Positions 59,328 through 64,000 of a DNA stretch of 64,000 bases are shown here, in pieces (position 1 is the stretch's first letter; each line of letters begins with the position of its first letter). The notes under the pieces are model-generated. The model was not told the origin of the DNA. It ran no database searches and saw only the letters and a program-made list of their open reading frames with translations. A program made the position numbers and the translations under genes. The stretch is taken from contig JAULBX010009880.1 of the NCBI GenBank assembly GCA_032358255.1, positions 1 to 64,000 on the forward strand, in the 5' to 3' direction. The DNA comes from Heterotrichella gracilis. Its lineage: Eukaryota > Sar > Xanthophyceae > Tribonematales > Xanthonemataceae.

Positions 59328-59825
59328 TCAATTTGAGAAATTACTCAGCCTCTTGCCGCTGTAGTATTCCCAACCTTGTGAATTTAGTATAACAAAAATA
59401 TTATCTTCTTTTATTTCGATCTTTGAAAAACCAATTTCTTCGAAGGCCTTAGAAATATCAAGAGCAATTTGAAAATCCTTTGACTCATATCGAAGAATTT
59501 CTAAAACGCTTGATTTTCTATTCCCATTCATTACGAGAGTTGCAATAATTTTGGAAAATTCAGAATCTAGAAATGCCTGATTGATTTCCTTAATCCCTTT
59601 AAGCGAGATTGAAGCATGAAATTCCTTGGCTTTAAAGACTTCATTTTTTACCAATCGGTTTTGCACAAGGTAGTTTCCAACTTCGGTCAAAGAAAAGCCG
59701 TGTGAAATAATAATATTTGCAAGATTGTATATTCTAATACCTCCGTCAGCTAAATATCCATTAAATAAATGATTTAAGATCTCCTTTTTTACTTTGGTGT
59801 AATTTTGCATCATTAAGCTTGCCAT
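59328..59825 (-). CDS. conserved hypothetical protein, paralog of 13314-13811
   Basis: 165 residues, same length as the plus-strand gene at 13314-13811 and alike along its whole length. No motif recognised. The two copies are inverted relative to each other and lie on either side of the accessory region. Confidence 0.7.
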   Translation of the reverse strand: MASLMMQNYTKVKKEILNHLFNGYLADGGIRIYNLANIIISHGFSLTEVGNYLVQNRLVKNEVFKAKEFHASISLKGIKEINQAFLDSEFSKIIATLVMNGNRKSSVLEILRYESKDFQIALDISKAFEEIGFSKIEIKEDNIFVILNSQGWEYYSGKRLSNFSN

Positions 59826-59895
59826 AGCTACAAAAATGAGACTTTTTATTCTAATTCAGAAAAAAAAGACTAGTTTTTCGACCTAACATTTTAAC

Positions 59896-60477
59896 TTAAT
59901 ACTTCTGAATTTTAATGACCTTTGCTTCTGAGTTGTTTTCAAACCTCAGAAAGTAAAATCCTGAAGGTAAAAGTCCGAGGTTAATTTTTTCGATTGCGTC
60001 TTGAATTTTGCCAGTATACACAATTTGACCAAGGTTATTGTGAATTGTATATGTTAGGGTTTGTGAATTTCTATTTCCAAAATCAATTGTAATCAGATCA
60101 TGGAATGGATTGGGATAAATATTTATCTGTGAATCTAAATTTAATTGATTTAGGCCAAGAGCCCCTTCTTTTATCAGTTTCACAACCTTTGATCCACCTG
60201 ATTTTATTTTTAGAGAAACGTAGTAGATGCCCGGAGGGCTGTTGTCGAGTCTGATTGAATCATGATATACTCCCGCAGCCATTAATGAATATGGTCGTAG
60301 GGTTAAAATCACTTTACCTGAAATATCTATTACGAGTAATGAAACACTATCAGTATTTGCGATTGTATAGCTGGCTAAGGCTCTTTGATAGACAGGGTTA
60401 GGATTAACAGTTAGGCTTTGGCTATTAAGGTTACAAAAATAGAAGGTGAAGGCAATTAAGAGTAGAAGTTTTTTCAT
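59896..60477 (-). CDS. T9SS type A protein made of two sorting-like modules
   Basis: 193 residues. After a signal peptide, residues 22-100 already look like a sorting domain (LTVNPNPVYQR, DISGKVIL, GIYYVSLK), and residues 115-193 repeat it (INIYPNPFHDLITIDF, NNLGQIVY, GFYFLRFE). There is no separate functional domain. It lies 13 bp below the next T9SS gene, in an operon. Confidence 0.7.
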   Translation of the reverse strand: MKKLLLLIAFTFYFCNLNSQSLTVNPNPVYQRALASYTIANTDSVSLLVIDISGKVILTLRPYSLMAAGVYHDSIRLDNSPPGIYYVSLKIKSGGSKVVKLIKEGALGLNQLNLDSQINIYPNPFHDLITIDFGNRNSQTLTYTIHNNLGQIVYTGKIQDAIEKINLGLLPSGFYFLRFENNSEAKVIKIQKY

Positions 60478-60490
60478 GGGTAAAGTAGTA

Positions 60491-61597
60491 TTATTGTTTT
60501 ATAAGTTTAATGACGTTTTGTTCGAATTTTAAATAATAAATCCCTGAACTAAGATAACTTAAATCTATAGAAGATTTAAAATTAAAGTGATCGTCTAAAT
60601 AAACAGTTTCACCAAGGTTGTTAAGAATACATAAAGTAGTTTCACCTTGTGAAGTGTTTTCAGATCTTATGTTTAGTATATCAGAGACAGGATTCGGGAA
60701 TATCGAAAAAACAGGATCAAGTGAACTATTTTCATAAACACCATTACAATTGTACACTTTAACTGTAGCGAAGGCCGGTAATGAAATGCAGTTGAGAGAA
60801 TCGTGCATTTCGACTGTGTAAGTGCAGGTTGAGCTTGGAGAAACTGCAACTGAGGCAGCGAAAGGTGTCGTTAACATTCCGCCAATGCCGCATTCCGTCC
60901 ACGAATAAGTATGAGTACTTGACTGACCAAAGGAAGGAGGCGTTGGGTTATAAGCAATTAGGTTTACATATTCATCTATATCAATTACTTTACAAATAAA
61001 AGTATTTGTAGGACTTGTTGTTATAGTAAACTGCGAAGTTACCGTAATGCAAATGCTGGCCATTGCCTTGCAGCCATTTGCATCAATTCCAGTAACTGAA
61101 AAACAAGAATTTATAGCTGGCCTAGCATCCTGAATCGGCCCATCGGAATTTCCAATCATTGAGGTGAAAGGAGGGCTCCAGACATATGATGTGCCGCCAC
61201 TGGCAGCTAAATGCACCGGCTTAGAGTATTTTGGAAAATTACTTGTAATGCAAGTTGTAAAGGCGTTTTGTGATAGAGTTATAATCGGAAGAGGTAATAC
61301 TGCTGTGTATGCTTGAAAAGAGGAAGCGTAAGTGCCAGAGGAGACTGAAAGTGAAATGGTGTAGTTTGTAGGGTTTGAAAATGAAATATTCGTGATTGAA
61401 TTGTTAGGTGTCGAAAAATTCGCTCCGGCAGGGCTAGAAGTCCACGTGTAATTGCAATTGGTTAAAGTTCCGGTATTGGCGAATAATTGTACTGTATCGT
61501 TTTTGCAAATAGTAGGAGTGATTGTAAAACTGATCTGTGAATTCAATTTGAAACCAAGCAGCAAAAAACTGAAGATTAAAAGTATATTTTTTTTCAT
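60491..61597 (-). CDS. secreted protein with T9SS type A sorting domain
   Basis: 368 residues: signal peptide, three Ig-like or PKD-like modules (NYTWTSSPAG, SYVWSPPF, HTYSWTECGIGG) and a type A sorting domain (FSIFPNPVSDILNI, NNLGETVY, GIYYLKFE). Surface or matrix protein; ligand unknown. Confidence 0.8.
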   Translation of the reverse strand: MKKNILLIFSFLLLGFKLNSQISFTITPTICKNDTVQLFANTGTLTNCNYTWTSSPAGANFSTPNNSITNISFSNPTNYTISLSVSSGTYASSFQAYTAVLPLPIITLSQNAFTTCITSNFPKYSKPVHLAASGGTSYVWSPPFTSMIGNSDGPIQDARPAINSCFSVTGIDANGCKAMASICITVTSQFTITTSPTNTFICKVIDIDEYVNLIAYNPTPPSFGQSSTHTYSWTECGIGGMLTTPFAASVAVSPSSTCTYTVEMHDSLNCISLPAFATVKVYNCNGVYENSSLDPVFSIFPNPVSDILNIRSENTSQGETTLCILNNLGETVYLDDHFNFKSSIDLSYLSSGIYYLKFEQNVIKLIKQ

Positions 61598-61806
61598 GGG
61601 TTGAATTTTAGTTTATTGAAGAACTAAATTTGATAATTGAAGGTAAGGACTAAAACCACGAATAACAAGAAATACATTGATGAATGAGTGAGGGGTGTTA
61701 AGGGATGAGTAGTTTAAAATGAGAAAACCTAAACCTTGTGTTGATCTTAATTATTCGATATTAATTAGTTTGACTTTATTCGTATATTTAATGTACTAAA
61801 AATCTA

Positions 61807-61834
61807 CCACCCAAAAGCCCTTTCTTGTGGGTGG
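61807..61834 (+). promoter_or_regulatory. 5' hairpin ahead of the 203-aa gene
   Basis: CCACCCA (61807-61813) pairs with TGGGTGG (61828-61834), 18 nt before the start codon at 61853. A box TATATTTA lies about 25 nt upstream. It may affect translation. Confidence 0.4.
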
Positions 61835-61852
61835 AATTTTAAAAAGAAACTA

Positions 61853-62464
61853 ATGAAAAACCTTAGATGTTCTATTTTTGTTTTCACTTTGTTATTGTGT
61901 CCCTGTGCCAGAGCACAAACATTCCCAACATTTACCCTAACAAGTTTCACTACCACTGGACTTCCTTCCCCTCCATTTGACTCTCTTTCACATGTTTGTT
62001 ATGGGAGCACAATAGATGTATCACTTTTCAGATACACGCAGATCGGTATTCAACCCAAGACAACACTTATTCTCTCCGGTGACACGCTGAAGTTTACGTT
62101 ACAAGATACGGCACTGACTATTCTTACCCTTGACGGTATTATGCAATTTAACTATTCTCTGACCGGTTTAACATCAAAATACTACGTTGCCAAGTTCTTT
62201 AACAAATTCTACGTAATTGATTGTCGCTATGTTGGGATTGAAAAATACCTACTGAATAAAATTTATTCAAAAGAAGGAAATATGATTAAGATCCATTACC
62301 CGAATGGATCCATTACAAAAATTTACGATCTAAGTGGGAAGGTATTGCTCTCTTCTACTTCTGAATTTATTGATCTGAATAAGTTTAATTTAAGTTCCGG
62401 CATTTATATTATTCAGATTGTAACAGAAGAAGGGATAATACGTGAAAAGTTTTTTGTTGAATGA
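61853..62464 (+). CDS. small secreted protein with T9SS type A sorting domain
   Basis: 203 residues: signal peptide (FVFTLLLCPCARAQ), a short beta-rich domain of about 120 residues, and a type A sorting domain (KIHYPNGSITKIYDLSGKVL, GIYIIQIV). Unknown ligand. Confidence 0.7.
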   Translation: MKNLRCSIFVFTLLLCPCARAQTFPTFTLTSFTTTGLPSPPFDSLSHVCYGSTIDVSLFRYTQIGIQPKTTLILSGDTLKFTLQDTALTILTLDGIMQFNYSLTGLTSKYYVAKFFNKFYVIDCRYVGIEKYLLNKIYSKEGNMIKIHYPNGSITKIYDLSGKVLLSSTSEFIDLNKFNLSSGIYIIQIVTEEGIIREKFFVE

Positions 62465-62596
62465 ATGATCGAATCAGTATTAGGCCTTTATTTAACAGGT
62501 TAATTTTATAATATTTTGTCATTATCAACTTTGTTACACACTGATGCTTCAGTCTTTATCCTCACAAAATATCCAGAGTTATTGTCATAAACAACT

Positions 62597-64000
62597 TCAC
62601 TGTCTTATCAATTTTATTGTATTTATCATGTCTTCCCCAGAAAATAGTTGAAATACATAAATTCCAATCGGGTAAGATTCCGTGTCAAGTATAGTTGTGT
62701 TTTTTTTAATAGTATTAGCAATTAAAACTCTACCTAATATATCTGTAACTCTGAATGAAAAATTGTCGACCTCAGAAACTTCTATTGTTAAGGTTTCTCT
62801 AAAGGGATTTGGAAATACTATATTTCTTAGCGGAAAATCTGGTGTTTTTGTGCAGTTATCATTCCATTGTAAATTTCCCATGCAATCAGTTTTACCTAAT
62901 AAAGTATTCGCCTCATAAAACCCTGTAAAGGCATAACCTCCGTCCGAAGTCTCAATTCCGTCAAAAATAAAATACCAAGGTGTGATATTACTTTCACCAA
63001 AATATCTTTTACTCCACAACACTGAATCTTTACTTACTTTCGCAAAATCTTTCGTTCCCAATAGAAAATTCCCATCTGAGGTTTGTTTCACAAAACTGCT
63101 TGCATTGACATTATAAGTCTTTTGCCATTCAACCTCGAAATCCTTACTCATCTTTGTTAATAGTGGATTTGAATTTGTTAAACTATTTAAAAATATGTAC
63201 CCACCTTCATGGGTTGTGGAAATGGATTGTGGTGCAAACGTCAAATTAATTTCTGACACAATATCACCACTGGAATTTAAAAATTTAATATGGGATGTTT
63301 TTGAAATTTGAGATGTAAATAAAATTACATATCCAGTTTCTGTTTTGTCAAAGAATATCGGCTCATAATCGTACGGGATACTATCAAAAACAATTTTATT
63401 GGAAATTGAATCTCCCTTAAGATTAATCTTGAGTAAACATACAATTCTATCCTTTTCAATAACGTTTCCAATAAAAATATTACCATCAAAAGTCTCCGCT
63501 ATTCCGAATGAATAGCAATCTTCTCCTGTTCTATATATCTTTTCGTTTTTCGTGCCCGAAAAAAGGTCAGTTGTTGTAAAGTAAATTCTTCTCTTAGTTA
63601 TTAAATCAATATTAGGTGGTGGTTGGTCAGGATTGTAAAAACCACAAAAATTTTTAGGAGAATATATCAAACCTGTTGCGAACAGTATATTTTGTTTAAT
63701 TATGTAGGAATAAGTATTTGCATAGCATGAGTTAGGAGTATAGAAATTGTTATAAATCACTTTTCCAAATTGATCGTACCTAATCAGCATTGCGTGAGTA
63801 GTATCTGAAACTCCATCTACCACTCCTTGTGAATTCTCTCTATTTTCCTCGAAAGTACCGATGGTAAAGAGCGATTTATCATGCTCGAAAATTATATGTG
63901 ATTCGTCATAACTATACTTCTGGTTGTTAATCGTATCGACGTTGTATGTATTGGTAAAAGTTGTTTGTGAAAACACATTCAGATTAATAATTGAAGTCAC
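62597..64000 (-). CDS. T9SS type A protein with propeller-like repeats, partial at the 5' end
   Basis: 467 residues are visible, and the frame stays open to the window edge, so the true start is outside. DGNIFIG, GGYIFLNS, DGNFLLG and DGGYAFTGFYE recur about every 50-60 residues, as in beta-propellers of this phylum. The end is a type A sorting domain (VFPNPFRETLTIEV, DILGRVL, GIYVFQLF). Secreted. Confidence 0.8.
   Translation of the reverse strand: MTSIINLNVFSQTTFTNTYNVDTINNQKYSYDESHIIFEHDKSLFTIGTFEENRENSQGVVDGVSDTTHAMLIRYDQFGKVIYNNFYTPNSCYANTYSYIIKQNILFATGLIYSPKNFCGFYNPDQPPPNIDLITKRRIYFTTTDLFSGTKNEKIYRTGEDCYSFGIAETFDGNIFIGNVIEKDRIVCLLKINLKGDSISNKIVFDSIPYDYEPIFFDKTETGYVILFTSQISKTSHIKFLNSSGDIVSEINLTFAPQSISTTHEGGYIFLNSLTNSNPLLTKMSKDFEVEWQKTYNVNASSFVKQTSDGNFLLGTKDFAKVSKDSVLWSKRYFGESNITPWYFIFDGIETSDGGYAFTGFYEANTLLGKTDCMGNLQWNDNCTKTPDFPLRNIVFPNPFRETLTIEVSEVDNFSFRVTDILGRVLIANTIKKNTTILDTESYPIGIYVFQLFSGEDMINTIKLIRQ

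Overview
The window reads as chromosomal DNA of a low-G+C member of the Bacteroidota. The evidence is many secreted proteins with type IX secretion (T9SS) C-terminal sorting domains of type A and type B (CHU_C), S74 'tail fibre domain' surface proteins, and promoters of the Bacteroidota form TTTG-N19-TAnnTTTG. The species cannot be named. I see no rRNA, intact tRNA, CRISPR array or recognisable insertion sequence.

Layout. (1) 1-13.0 kb is a cell-surface region: the end of a giant CHU_C protein, three tandem S74/T9SS proteins, a full-length paralog of the giant protein, and a T9SS type A protein. (2) 13.1-27.3 kb is accessory DNA: small unknown genes, a ComEC-like metallo-beta-lactamase, a very large STAND NTPase with a predicted nuclease head (defence-like), a two-gene operon with a four-helix membrane protein, an RNase H-like gene between direct repeats, and G+C-rich non-coding inverted repeats. 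(3) 27.4-34.6 kb holds a SymE/DUF6943-like pair behind a 164-bp inverted repeat, a cyclodeaminase-ImmA fusion, a minus-strand cassette (SNase, beta-rich protein, DUF5675-like, small membrane proteins) and a three-gene HipBST-like toxin-antitoxin operon with three operators. (4) 34.7-37.2 kb carries a structured RNA or attachment-like site and a putative AbiC-type abortive infection gene. (5) 37.2-58.1 kb is one long minus-strand unit that looks like an integrated virus-like element: tyrosine recombinase, helix-turn-helix protein, RecA-like ATPase, a 1737-residue RadC/methyltransferase/helicase fusion, lysis genes, many small membrane proteins, beta-rich candidate capsid proteins and a transglutaminase-fold protein. 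No terminase, portal, tape-measure or tail gene was recognised, so a tailless, possibly membrane-containing particle is the favoured reading. (6) 58.8-64.0 kb returns to small genes and T9SS proteins.

Below the gene level three families stand out. One is four promoters in which a perfect GTAGTACTAC palindrome lies exactly 26 nt upstream of a TAnnTT-type -7 box. The second is three short transcripts with the same 10-nt loop TTTTTGGGTA on a covarying six-pair stem, each followed by an intrinsic terminator. The third is a pair of promoters inside the virus-like element sharing 27 of 30 bases; they also correct two start sites. All assignments come from reading the sequence without database searches.
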